Assembly: GCF_013523125.1 (NCBI RefSeq)
Contig: NZ_JAAMQJ010000005.1
Location: forward strand, 111,153-175,152
Origin: Pseudomonas entomophila
GTDB taxonomy: Bacteria > Pseudomonadota > Gammaproteobacteria > Pseudomonadales > Pseudomonadaceae
Length of the DNA: 64,000 nucleotides
Direction: 5' to 3'
Made by a program: the position numbers and the translations under genes. Positions 43,716 through 51,785 of the stretch are shown piece by piece. Numbering within the stretch: position 1 is the stretch's first letter; each line of letters starts with the position of its first letter. The notes below the pieces were generated by a model. That model was not told where the DNA came from. It saw nothing but the letters and a program-made list of their open reading frames with translations, and did no database searches.

Positions 43716-44645
43716 TCACACCGAGGCCAGGCGGGCCTGTTCCTGGCCGGGACTGCAGTCGAACTGGCGCTTGTACTCGCGGCTGAACTGCGAGGTGCTC
43801 TGGTAGCCGACGCGGTGCGCGACCTGGGCCACGCCCAGTCCTTCGGCGATCAGCATCTGCTGGGCCTTGAGCAGGCGCAGGCGCTTGAGGTACTGGATCG
43901 GCGCCAGCTCCGTGCAGCGCTTGAAGTGCTCGTGGAAGGTCGACACGCTCATGTTGGCGCGCTCGGCCAGGGTGTCCACGTTCAATGGTTCGGCGTAATG
44001 CTCGCGCAAATAGCTCAGCGCCGTGCCAATGCGGGCAAAGTGCCCCTGCTGCTCGACCAGGGCGCGCAGCACCCCGGCCTGGGGCCCGCGCAAGGCCGTG
44101 TACAGCACCTCGCGCACCCGGGCCGGCCCCAGTACCCGTGCATCCACCGGATCCTGCAGGCAGCGCAGCAGCCGCTCGACGCTGTCGCGCATCGGCGCAT
44201 CGAGCGCGGCCGAGGTCATCGACTGAGGCGTCTGCGCCTGTACGGGTACGTCGAGCGTCGGGCCCATGCGCTGCACCAGCTCGCCGAGCATCGCCCGGTC
44301 GATGTCGACTGCAACCCCGAGCAGGGGCGCTTCACGGGTGGCGAAGGTTTCGCACATGAACGGTACCGACAGCGCCTGCACCAGGTAGTGGCCGGCACCG
44401 TACTCCAGCGTGCGCGGGCCCAGGCGCGCCAGCTTGCTGCCCTGGGCCAGGATCATCAGGCTGGGTTCGTAGATCTGCGGGCTGCTGGCCACGTAGTGGT
44501 CCCAGCTCAGGACCTGGACCTGGGGCAGGGCAGTGGGGACGAAGCCGGGACGCACGGCCAGCGTTTCGATCAGCGCGCAGAGCGAGGCGTTGGCGTCGAG
44601 GTGACGGGTCAGGTGCATGGAGGGCCTGGAAAGAGGATTGGACAT
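43716..44645 (-). CDS. AraC-family regulator (YqhC-like)
   Basis: A 309-residue regulator with an N-terminal AraC_N cupin domain (PSLMILAQGSKLARLGPRTLEYGAGHYLVQALSVPF) and two C-terminal HTH motifs (LNVDTLAERANMSVSTFHEHFKRCTELAPIQYLKRLRLLKAQQML, GVAQVAHRVGYQSTSQFSREYKRQF). It is divergent from a zinc alcohol dehydrogenase; in E. coli YqhC controls the aldehyde reductases YqhD and DkgA, so an aldehyde-responsive role is likely. An internal ATG at 44618 is an alternative start. Confidence 0.9.
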   Translation of the reverse strand: MSNPLSRPSMHLTRHLDANASLCALIETLAVRPGFVPTALPQVQVLSWDHYVASSPQIYEPSLMILAQGSKLARLGPRTLEYGAGHYLVQALSVPFMCETFATREAPLLGVAVDIDRAMLGELVQRMGPTLDVPVQAQTPQSMTSAALDAPMRDSVERLLRCLQDPVDARVLGPARVREVLYTALRGPQAGVLRALVEQQGHFARIGTALSYLREHYAEPLNVDTLAERANMSVSTFHEHFKRCTELAPIQYLKRLRLLKAQQMLIAEGLGVAQVAHRVGYQSTSQFSREYKRQFDCSPGQEQARLASV

Positions 44646-44794
44646 GCGTATCTTCGCAGAACCAACAAGGCTTGGCAGCTGTCTCGTGAAGGTCCGGAGA
44701 ATCAGGCACGACTGCCGGAGGATCTGCGGTGGGCACGCGCGCGCTGCGCCGGCACACTGTCGTCACTGAACCGTTTCATCGAGAGGTCCATCGC

Positions 44795-45847
44795 ATGTAC
44801 ACCGCAATCGGCTATGCCGCCCAGACATCCAAAAGCCCGCTGGCGCCCATGACCTTCGAGCGCCGCAGCCCGCGCCCGGACGACGTGGCGATCGAGATCC
44901 TGTACTGCGGCGTCTGCCACTCCGACATCCACCAGGCGCGCAACGAGTGGGGCATCGCCGTGTACCCGCTGATGCCGGGTCACGAGATCGTTGGTCGTGT
45001 GACCGCCATCGGTGACCAGGTCACTCAGCACAAGGTCGGCGACCTGGTCGGCGTCGGCTGCATGGTCGATTCCTGCCGCCAGTGCCCGGCCTGTCAGGCG
45101 AACGAGGAGCAGTATTGCCTGGAAGGTCCGACCATGACCTACGCCACCCCTGACCGGGTCGATGGCAGCAACACTATGGGCGGCTACTCCGACAGCATCG
45201 TGGTCAGCGAGCACTTCGTCGTGCGCATTCCTGCCAGCCTGGATGCAGCCAGCGCAGCGCCGATCCTGTGCGCCGGCATCACTACCTATTCGCCGCTCAA
45301 GCACCACGGCGTCGGTCCCGGCCACAAGGTGGGTGTGCTGGGCATGGGTGGCCTGGGCCACATGGGCATCAAGTTCGCCAAGGCCCTGGGCGCGGAAGTC
45401 ACCTTGTTCACCCGTTCGGCATCCAAGGCCGAGGAAGCGCGTCGTCAGGGCGCCGACCACGTGATCGTTTCCACCGACGTCGAGCAGATGCGTGCGGCGG
45501 CTGGTCGCTTCGACTTCCTGCTCGACACCATCCCGGTGCAGCACGACATCAACCCCTACCTCGAGACCCTGACCTTCGGCGGCGTGCACATCCTGGTCGG
45601 GTTGATCGAGCCGATCGACCCACCGGTGCATGCGGCCAACCTGGTCATGAAGCGTCGCGTCCTGGCCGGCTCGCTCATCGGCGGCATCGCCGAGACCCAG
45701 GAAGTGTTGGACTTCTGCGCCGAGCACCAGATCACCTGCGACATCGAGATGCTGGACATCCGCAACATCAACGAAGCCTACGAGCGGATGATCGCTGGCG
45801 ATGTGAAGTACCGGTTCGTGATCGACATGGCGAGCCTGAAGGCCTGA
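44795..45847 (+). CDS. Zinc-dependent NAD(P) alcohol dehydrogenase (YahK/cinnamyl alcohol type)
   Basis: A 350-residue medium-chain dehydrogenase. Catalytic zinc ligands are in CGVCHSD and PGHEIVG; the structural zinc site is CRQCPACQANEEQYC; the Rossmann motif is GMGGLGHMGIKFAKALG. The YahK/CAD group reduces a broad set of aldehydes with NADPH. GAGAGG precedes ATG 44795. Divergent from the AraC regulator, which probably activates it under aldehyde stress. Confidence 0.95.
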   Translation: MYTAIGYAAQTSKSPLAPMTFERRSPRPDDVAIEILYCGVCHSDIHQARNEWGIAVYPLMPGHEIVGRVTAIGDQVTQHKVGDLVGVGCMVDSCRQCPACQANEEQYCLEGPTMTYATPDRVDGSNTMGGYSDSIVVSEHFVVRIPASLDAASAAPILCAGITTYSPLKHHGVGPGHKVGVLGMGGLGHMGIKFAKALGAEVTLFTRSASKAEEARRQGADHVIVSTDVEQMRAAAGRFDFLLDTIPVQHDINPYLETLTFGGVHILVGLIEPIDPPVHAANLVMKRRVLAGSLIGGIAETQEVLDFCAEHQITCDIEMLDIRNINEAYERMIAGDVKYRFVIDMASLKA

Positions 45848-45855
45848 AGAAATGA

Positions 45856-46024
45856 GCGGCAAGTGGCGAGCGGCAAGCTGCAAGCGGGCGGTGGTGCGAT
45901 ACATCAGACGTTGACAGGACGTTGAAGTGGCGCTGACCCTGCGGCTTGCGGCTTGCGGCTTGCGGCTTGCGGCTTGCGGCTTGCGGCTTGCGGCTTGCGG
46001 CTTGCGGCTTGCGGCTTGCGGCTT
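45856..46024. repeat. Heptamer inverted-array locus 3
   Basis: Left arm of four units (GCGGCAA, GTGGCGA, GCGGCAA, GCTGCAA; 45856-45883). Spacer of 57 bases containing GGGCGGTG and GCGCTGAC, as in locus 1. Right arm of twelve perfect GCGGCTT units (45941-46024) in inverse orientation, ending 113 bases before the sotB start. Confidence 0.9.
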
Positions 46025-46137
46025 GCAGCCCGTACCATGGCCGCACCTTCCCATTCCAACAACAACCTGCCCGCGCCTGGCCGAATACCGTCCAGGCGTT
46101 GGCGGGTCGTTGCGTTTTCGGAGTCCTTGCCCTGTCC

Positions 46138-47340
46138 ATGCACGCGTCCACCACCCCTCCCACCGCTGGCGGCAGCTGGCTGAGCGTCATCGCCCTGGCC
46201 CTGGCGGCGTTCATCTTCAATACCACCGAGTTCGTGCCGGTGGCGTTGCTCAGCGACATCGGGCGCAGCTTCGCCATGACTCCCGCCCAAGTCGGCCTGA
46301 TGCTGACCATCTATGCCTGGGTCGTAGCGCTGGCGTCGTTGCCGATGATGTTGCTGACCCGCAACGTCGAGCGTCGTCGCCTGCTGACCGTGGTCTTTGC
46401 CGTGTTCATCGTCAGTCACCTGCTGTCCTGGATGGCGCAGAGCTTCGCCATGCTGCTGGTCAGCCGGATCGGCATTGCCCTGGCGCATGCCATCTTCTGG
46501 TCGATCACCGCGTCGCTGGCGGTGCGGGTGGCACCGCCGGGTCAGCAGGCCAAGGCACTGGGGCTGTTGGCCACCGGCACCACGCTGGCCATGGTCCTGG
46601 GTATTCCGCTGGGACGGGTGGTGGGCGAGAGCCTGGGCTGGCGGGTGACGTTCCTGTGCATCGGCGGGGTCGCTCTGGCCACGCTGCTGTGCCTGATGAA
46701 GTCGCTGCCGCTGCTGCCGAGCCAGAACTCCGGATCGTTGCGCAGCCTGCCGGTGCTGTTCAAGCGTCCGGCCCTGGTGGTCGTCTACCTGTTGGTCACC
46801 TTGGTGATCACTGCGCAGTTCACCGCCTATAGCTACATCGAGCCCTTCGCCCTGCACGTGGCGCAGATCAGCGGGCAGCAGACGACGGTGCTGTTGCTGT
46901 TGTTCGGTGGGGCCGGTGTGCTGGGGTCGGTGCTGTTCAGCCGTTACAGCGACCGCTTCCCCCATGGCCTGTTGCTCGGCTCGATCGGGATGCTGGCCGC
47001 CTGCTTACTCCTGCTGCTGCCACTTTCCAGCCACTTCCCGGTGTTTGCCGGGTTGAGCATGCTCTGGGGCATTTCCATCCTCAGCTTCAGCCTGTCCTTG
47101 CAGTCGCGTACCCTGAAACTCGCCTCGGACGCGACCGACGTGGCCATGGCGCTGTTCTCGGGCATCTACAACATCGGCATCGGCGGCGGCGCGCTGCTCG
47201 GCAGTATCGTCAGCGCGCAGATGGGCGTGGCCAACATCGGCCTGGTCGGCGGCAGCGTGGCACTGGTCGGCCTGGTGCTGGCGGCGCTGAACACGCGGCG
47301 CTTCGCCCAGGCCTTGCAGGGGATCTCGACGGATCGCTGA
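46138..47340 (+). CDS. sotB: MFS efflux transporter, SotB/YdeA type
   Basis: A 400-residue MFS protein with 12 helices. The start region [30 protein letters not shown] and motif [16 protein letters not shown] match the sugar efflux transporter SotB (exports arabinose, IPTG and related compounds in E. coli). ATG 46138 is chosen by homology; open frames continue upstream only because the heptamer array lacks stops. Transcription may start within or after that array. Confidence 0.9.
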   Translation: MHASTTPPTAGGSWLSVIALALAAFIFNTTEFVPVALLSDIGRSFAMTPAQVGLMLTIYAWVVALASLPMMLLTRNVERRRLLTVVFAVFIVSHLLSWMAQSFAMLLVSRIGIALAHAIFWSITASLAVRVAPPGQQAKALGLLATGTTLAMVLGIPLGRVVGESLGWRVTFLCIGGVALATLLCLMKSLPLLPSQNSGSLRSLPVLFKRPALVVVYLLVTLVITAQFTAYSYIEPFALHVAQISGQQTTVLLLLFGGAGVLGSVLFSRYSDRFPHGLLLGSIGMLAACLLLLLPLSSHFPVFAGLSMLWGISILSFSLSLQSRTLKLASDATDVAMALFSGIYNIGIGGGALLGSIVSAQMGVANIGLVGGSVALVGLVLAALNTRRFAQALQGISTDR

Positions 47341-47363
47341 GGCAACGCGGGCGAAAGCTCAGG

Positions 47364-47963
47364 TCACAGCCACAGCGCTGACCAGGCCGACGCCAGCAGC
47401 AGGATCGCCAGCGCCTGGTTGAGGCGCCTGAGTGCCCCGGGGCTGTTCAGCCAGGACGCGCTCGCAGCGCCCAGGGCGGCCCACAGGGTCATGCAGGGCA
47501 CGGCCACCAGCAGGAAGGCGGCCGCGAGGCAGGCGATGGTAGCGGCCGAGCCTTCGGCAGCGGGCAGGGCGAAGACGCTGACCACCGCCATCGCCATCAT
47601 CCACACCTTCGGATTGATCACCTGCAAGAGGGCCAGGCTCACGAGGCCCTGGCGAGGCGGTGCGTCGGCCGGCAACGGCTGACCTGCGGCGCGCAGCATC
47701 TGCCAGGCCATCACGCTCAACCAGGCGACGCCGAACCAGGCCATCGCCTGCTCGATCAGCGGGTGGCGCACCAGAAGCGCACCCAGCCCGAGACCCACCA
47801 GCAGCACCACGGCAGCGGCCGACACGCAGGCAGCCAGCACCAGGGGCAGGGTGCGACGCGTGCCGACCCGGGCGCCCTCGGCCAGGATCAGCACATTGCT
47901 GGGACCGGGGCTGATGCTGGCAACGAGGGCGAACAACAGAAACGACAACGAAACGGCGGACAT
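47364..47963 (-). CDS. LysE/RhtB-family amino acid exporter
   Basis: A 199-residue protein with six predicted helices. The N-terminal FALVASISPGPSNVLILAEGARVG contains the LysE hallmark SPGP. INPKVWMMAMAVVSVF after helix 3 is also typical. It probably exports an amino acid or analogue. It follows the AraC regulator gene after 46 bp on the same strand, so that regulator may control it. Confidence 0.92.
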   Translation of the reverse strand: MSAVSLSFLLFALVASISPGPSNVLILAEGARVGTRRTLPLVLAACVSAAAVVLLVGLGLGALLVRHPLIEQAMAWFGVAWLSVMAWQMLRAAGQPLPADAPPRQGLVSLALLQVINPKVWMMAMAVVSVFALPAAEGSAATIACLAAAFLLVAVPCMTLWAALGAASASWLNSPGALRRLNQALAILLLASAWSALWL

Positions 47964-48009
47964 GGCAAGAGCTCCTGGACATCGAGCCCTCAGCCTGCCG
48001 CACGGCGGG

Positions 48010-48843
48010 CTAGCGGTCTGGAAGGTTTGAGCAGCGCCGTCGGTAATCCGCTGGGGTCAGGCGGTACGCCCGTTGAAACCAGCGGCCCAGGTGGCTCTGG
48101 TCGGAAAACCCTACGGCGCTGGCCACACGGACCGGCGTATCACCACGGGCCAGCAGCGCGCGGGCCTTGGCCAGGCGCACTTGCACCAGGTAGGCATGGG
48201 GTGGCAGGCCGAAGGCGCTGCGAAATGCCCGGGTCAGCCTGAAGCGGTCCACCTGGCAGGCCTCGGCCAGGCTGTCCAGGCTCAGGTCCTGGGCGTAGCA
48301 GGCATGGATCAGCTCCTGGGCACGACGTGCCACGCCGGGCAGGCGCGGGTCGGGGTTCAGCGCGCGACGCCAGTGCACATGCCGGGTCAGGTGGGCGAGC
48401 AGGTCATCCAGCGCTACGTCCTGGGCCAGGCGCAGCGAGCCGCTGTGGACAGCCTGGAATGCCCGAGCGATCGACTGGGCCAGGGTTGGATCCCCGCTCA
48501 GGGTGTCGGCGAACCCTGGCAGGCACTGGGCAGGTGCCTGTTCGAACAACGCGCCCAAGGCTGTTTCGAGCCAGTCCGGGCGCAGGTAGAGCGTCGAATA
48601 GGTGAAGCCGTCCTCGGTCGGCGCATGCCCGTCGTGCAGTTCCCCGGGTTCGAGCAGGAACACCTGGCCGGGGGTGCTGTGGTGCCGCAAGCGCCGGCAA
48701 TGGAACTGTTGCACGCCTTGCTCGGTGAAGCCGATCAGGAAGCTGTCGTGCCAATGCGGTTCATAGGCATGCCCTTTGAAGTGCGCGCGTACCGATTCGA
48801 TGCCGGTGTCCGCGTGCAGGGCGAGGTCGATCCAGTTGTCCAT
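48010..48843 (-). CDS. AraC-family regulator upstream of a LysE exporter
   Basis: A 277-residue regulator. The N-terminal AraC cupin shows PHWHDSFLIGFTEQGVQQFHCRR and FLLEPGELHDGH. The two HTH units are LSLDSLAEACQVDRFRLTRAFRSAFGLPPHAYLVQVRLAKARALL and PVRVASAVGFSDQSHLGRWFQRAYRLTPADYRR. This type is often paired with LysE exporters, as here. ATG 48843 (MDNWIDLALH) chosen; a longer frame to 48915 lacks a better site. Confidence 0.9.
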   Translation of the reverse strand: MDNWIDLALHADTGIESVRAHFKGHAYEPHWHDSFLIGFTEQGVQQFHCRRLRHHSTPGQVFLLEPGELHDGHAPTEDGFTYSTLYLRPDWLETALGALFEQAPAQCLPGFADTLSGDPTLAQSIARAFQAVHSGSLRLAQDVALDDLLAHLTRHVHWRRALNPDPRLPGVARRAQELIHACYAQDLSLDSLAEACQVDRFRLTRAFRSAFGLPPHAYLVQVRLAKARALLARGDTPVRVASAVGFSDQSHLGRWFQRAYRLTPADYRRRCSNLPDR

Positions 48844-48954
48844 GGGCGGCCCGCGACAAGGAGAGAGCTTCGACTGTACGGCAGGGCACGCGTGAATGCT
48901 GGAAGATTTGTGCACAGGAAGGCATGTGGCTCACTCGATCGCAGCTCACACGCC

Positions 48955-49035
48955 TAGTGATAAAAAGGATTAAAAATTAATCTTTTGATTATGATTTTTA
49001 TAGTTATTTTTCTTTTACTTAATGTGATTTATCAA
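48955..49035. other. AT-rich island between araC and a small exported protein
   Basis: About 80 bases of almost pure A/T (AAAAATTAATCTTTTGATTATG, TTATTTTTCTTTTACTTAATG). AAAAGGATTAAAAATTAATCTTTT is a near-palindrome that could act as a terminator. Composition contrasts sharply with the neighbours. Confidence 0.6.
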
Positions 49036-49041
49036 GAGTCT

Positions 49042-49383
49042 TCATCGGCGTGCTTGGCGCGCCGCCTGGGCATGTGCAGTGCATTGCTCGTAGTAGGTCT
49101 GGCGAATCGCCACGGGCTTGAGGCGTGAAGCACTGGTGTAGGTCTGTTCGGTGATACCGAATGCCGTCATGCGCATCCACGGCTTGGGGAACCGGCGGGT
49201 CTGCAACCGCTTGCGCACGGCGTACAGGCTCACACCGGACAGCTTGGACTGCTGAGCCTCGGCCGCAATGCGGGCTCCCCACTCACACACCTGGCGATCG
49301 CCTGTGCTCAGCCCTTTGGCCTGTAGTGAAGAGGCGGCCGCCATGAGCAGGCATCCGGCCAAGGCGCTTTGAAATGACTTCAT
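49042..49383 (-). CDS. Small exported protein of unknown function
   Basis: A 113-residue protein with a clear signal peptide (MKSFQSALAGCLLMAAASSLQA-KG). The mature part has two cysteines and an alanine-rich C-terminus, and no recognised domain. An AGGA site precedes ATG 49383. Located next to an AT-rich island. Function unknown. Confidence 0.8.
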   Translation of the reverse strand: MKSFQSALAGCLLMAAASSLQAKGLSTGDRQVCEWGARIAAEAQQSKLSGVSLYAVRKRLQTRRFPKPWMRMTAFGITEQTYTSASRLKPVAIRQTYYEQCTAHAQAARQARR

Positions 49384-49557
49384 GAGGTTGTCCTAACCCG
49401 TTGAAAAAATAGAAGTCTGCCGCGCTTTGCTGGGTGTAGGGGCCAGTAAAATGCCGTCAACGGACAAAAGGCGACTGGAGGATGCACGCAGGAAATGCGC
49501 GCCGGGTCGAACAGGCTCGGGAGAGACCGCGTGGCCGCTGCCTCACAGGTCGGTGTG

Positions 49558-49567
49558 ATCGTACAAC
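49558..49567. promoter_or_regulatory. Candidate operator upstream of the galactarate regulator
   Basis: ATCGTACAAC, identical to the ten bases at 57465-57474 upstream of kdgD. It lies 50 bp before the GntR start, so it may mediate autoregulation. Confidence 0.5.
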
Positions 49568-49616
49568 TGCATGAGGTATCATGCGTTCTGATTTCCCCAC
49601 ATGAAACGTACAGGGC

Positions 49617-50375
49617 ATGACAGAGCAGCAGGTACAGCCACGGGCCCGGCGCAAGCCTCGCAGCTTGGCGCAGGAGTTGGTCACGGTGCTGACCGAGCGC
49701 ATTCGCAGCGGCCAACTCAAGCGCGGCGACAAGCTGCCCACCGAATCGCAGATCATGGTCGAGGAAGGCGTCAGCCGCACGGTCGTGCGCGAGGCCATTT
49801 CCCGCCTGCAAGCGGCCGGTCAGGTCGAGACGCGCCATGGCATCGGCACCTTCGTGCTGGACACGCCGCCGAGCAACGGTTTCCGCATCGACCCGGCCAC
49901 GGTGGTGACCCTGCGTGATGTGCTGGCGGTGCTCGAGCTGCGCATCGCCCTGGAAATCGAGTCTGCCGGCCTGGCGGCCGAGCGCCGTGACGAGACCCAC
50001 CTGGCGGCCATGCGTGCGGCCCTGGACGAGATCAACCTGGGGGCTGCCAAGGCTTCGGATGCCGTGGCGGCGGATTTCCAGTTCCACCTGCAGATCGCCC
50101 AGGCCAGCGGCAACCATTACTTCGCCGACATCCTCGGCCACCTGGGCACCAGCATCATCCCGCGTACCCGGCTGAATTCGGCAAGCCTGGTCCAGGACGA
50201 TCAGGCGCACTACCTCAGTCGCCTGCGTTACGAGCACGAAGCCATCTTCGAGGCGATCGTCCGCCGCGACTCTGAAGGCGCCAAGCTCGCCATGCGCATG
50301 CACCTGTGCAACAGCCGGGAACGCTTGCGCCATGCGCATCAGCAGGCGCAGGGGCAGCAGTCGTCAGGCGCATGA
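49617..50375 (+). CDS. FadR-type GntR regulator of galactarate/glucarate catabolism
   Basis: A 252-residue GntR regulator. HTH: LAQELVTVLTERIRSGQLKRGDKLPTESQIMVEEGVSRTVVREAISRLQAAGQVETRHGIGTFV; C-terminal FCD domain with metal-type ligands in DFQFHLQIAQASGN and EHEAIFEAI. The position near garD-type genes matches my memory of P. putida, and it shares a decamer operator candidate with the kdgD promoter. A DUF3053 gene and a heptamer array separate it from the catabolic operon. Confidence 0.88.
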   Translation: MTEQQVQPRARRKPRSLAQELVTVLTERIRSGQLKRGDKLPTESQIMVEEGVSRTVVREAISRLQAAGQVETRHGIGTFVLDTPPSNGFRIDPATVVTLRDVLAVLELRIALEIESAGLAAERRDETHLAAMRAALDEINLGAAKASDAVAADFQFHLQIAQASGNHYFADILGHLGTSIIPRTRLNSASLVQDDQAHYLSRLRYEHEAIFEAIVRRDSEGAKLAMRMHLCNSRERLRHAHQQAQGQQSSGA

Positions 50376-50674
50376 GTGAAGACAGGCACGCACGTGTGGG
50401 AGCAACTGTCTTTTCTACTTGGGCCCGACCGAATGGACTGATGTGTGTGCTTACCCGCGACGCAGTCGGCGCCTGACAGGGCCCTATCGCTGGCAAGCCA
50501 GCTCCCACCCAGATCTCTGCAGCCGTCGGTCTGGGCATGGCTGCGCAAGCAGCTTGTGGGAGCGGGCTTGCCCGCGATAGCGCCCGGTCCGTCACCGTCT
50601 CATTACGAACCGACCATGATGACTCGTAAGCGGCCCTGTCAATCAATCAGCGACACAGCTGCCGATCATCCATG
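50376..50674. repeat. Gene-free region with REP elements
   Basis: REP elements lie at about 50448-50508 (CCCGCGACGCAGTCGGCGCCTGACAGG ... TCGCTGGCAAGCCAGCTCCCAC) and 50552-50582 (GGGAGCGGGCTTGCCCGCGATAG). No coding sequence. Confidence 0.75.
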
Positions 50675-50702
50675 AAAAAGGCAGCCCATCCGGAGCTGCC
50701 TT
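50675..50702 (-). terminator. Rho-independent terminator of the DUF3053 gene
   Basis: On the minus strand AAGGCAGC, loop TCCGGATGG, GCTGCC, then TTTTTCAT: a stem of about 8 bp followed by a T-run, about 50 bases after the stop of the gene. Confidence 0.8.
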
Positions 50703-50751
50703 GTCTGCTCGAGCCGGCGATACACTTGCCCGACTCATGCCCTACACGCGA

Positions 50752-51453
50752 TCAGCGTCCCAGCAGTACCTGCTGAACCCGACCCTGCGCCTCTTGCACC
50801 GTCTTGGCCTGGGCATTGAGCTCGCCCAGCAAGCCGTTCAGTTCCGCCTGAACCTTGGGGTCGGCGACGCGCACGATGGCGCCATTGACCTCGATCTGGT
50901 CCTTGTGGGCGTTGACGTAGTCGGCCACCTTCAGGCTGCTGTCGAGCGTGGCCTCCAAGCGCGGCAAGACCTCCAGGAAGGTCGTGGCGGGCAGGGTCAC
51001 GGTCTTGTCGTAGGCCTTGTCGTATACCGGCTTGAGGTCGTCCGGTTGCTTGAGCGCAGCATGCGCGGCGTCGGCCTTGGCCTGTTGCGCCTTGAGCTGG
51101 GTGCCCATGTCATGCAGGCCGGTCTTGGCCGTTTCCAGGTCGGCACGGCGTTCGATCACGTCGTTGAGCGAACGCACGGCGCCTTTCTGGACCAGCCCCT
51201 GCAGCGGCTTGACCGATGCGTCCATGCCGCCGTTGAAATCGGTGATCACCGCGTAGTGGCTGGTGTAGTCGCCGAAGGCCTTGGATTCTTCCGGCGTCAG
51301 TTGGGGCACGCGCACACCTGGCTTGTCGATGATCCGGGTCTGCAGGAACTGGCTGAAGGCCGCACGCTGCTCGGGCTCCTTGTCGCCACAGGCAGCCAGG
51401 GCCAGAGGGAGGGCGAGGGCGAGCAACCACTGCGGGCGGAATGAGACGTTCAT
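50752..51453 (-). CDS. DUF3053 lipoprotein (YiaF-like)
   Basis: A 233-residue lipoprotein: MNVSFRPQWLLALALPLALAAC-G has a lipobox ending LAAC. The mature part is helical with the DUF3053-type start DKEPEQRAAFSQFLQTRI and a long region rich in A, K, Q and D (coiled coil). It is probably anchored in the outer membrane; function unknown. AAGGACC precedes ATG 51453. Upstream lies heptamer locus 4. Confidence 0.85.
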   Translation of the reverse strand: MNVSFRPQWLLALALPLALAACGDKEPEQRAAFSQFLQTRIIDKPGVRVPQLTPEESKAFGDYTSHYAVITDFNGGMDASVKPLQGLVQKGAVRSLNDVIERRADLETAKTGLHDMGTQLKAQQAKADAAHAALKQPDDLKPVYDKAYDKTVTLPATTFLEVLPRLEATLDSSLKVADYVNAHKDQIEVNGAIVRVADPKVQAELNGLLGELNAQAKTVQEAQGRVQQVLLGR

Positions 51454-51523
51454 GTCGGTAGGGTCCTTGAGTGAGGGAGTGGAACGGTCATGGGACATTG
51501 CCATCATCGTCCGGTTCCGCAGC

Positions 51524-51776
51524 GGCGCAAGCCGCAAGCCGCAAGCTACAAGCTACAAGCGGACTTCCATGGCGATGGCTTAGCGCACGCCATCTACGTG
51601 TTCACCGCTGATCCGAAGCCCTGCAAGACTGCTGTGGCTTGCAGCTTGCAGCTTGCAGCTTGCAGCTTGCAGCTTGCAGCTTGCAGCTTGCAGCTTGCAG
51701 CTTGCAGCTTGCAGCTTGCAGCTTGCAGCTTGCAGCTTGCAGCTTGCAGCTTGCAGCTCACCGCTCACCGCTCACC
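51524..51776. repeat. Heptamer inverted-array locus 4
   Basis: Left arm of five units (GGCGCAA, GCCGCAA x2, GCTACAA x2; 51524-51558). Spacer of 78 bases with an internal hairpin GATGGC ... GCCATC. Right arm of seventeen perfect GCTTGCA units (51637-51755), followed by three GCTCACC units (51756-51776). This is the longest array in the window and ends nine bases before the stop of the next gene. Confidence 0.92.
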
Positions 51777-51785
51777 GCCCCAACC

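Noticed and set aside
45927..46832. Repeat proteins (LAACGLR-type heptads) encoded by the heptamer arrays
   Set aside because: A 7-bp repeat without stops creates long open frames in every phase. They shadow the sotB gene, lack start signals and end in unrelated frames.
51637..51755. CRISPR array
   Set aside because: The repeat is a pure 7-bp tandem with no spacers, no 23-40-bp direct repeats and no cas genes anywhere in the window.
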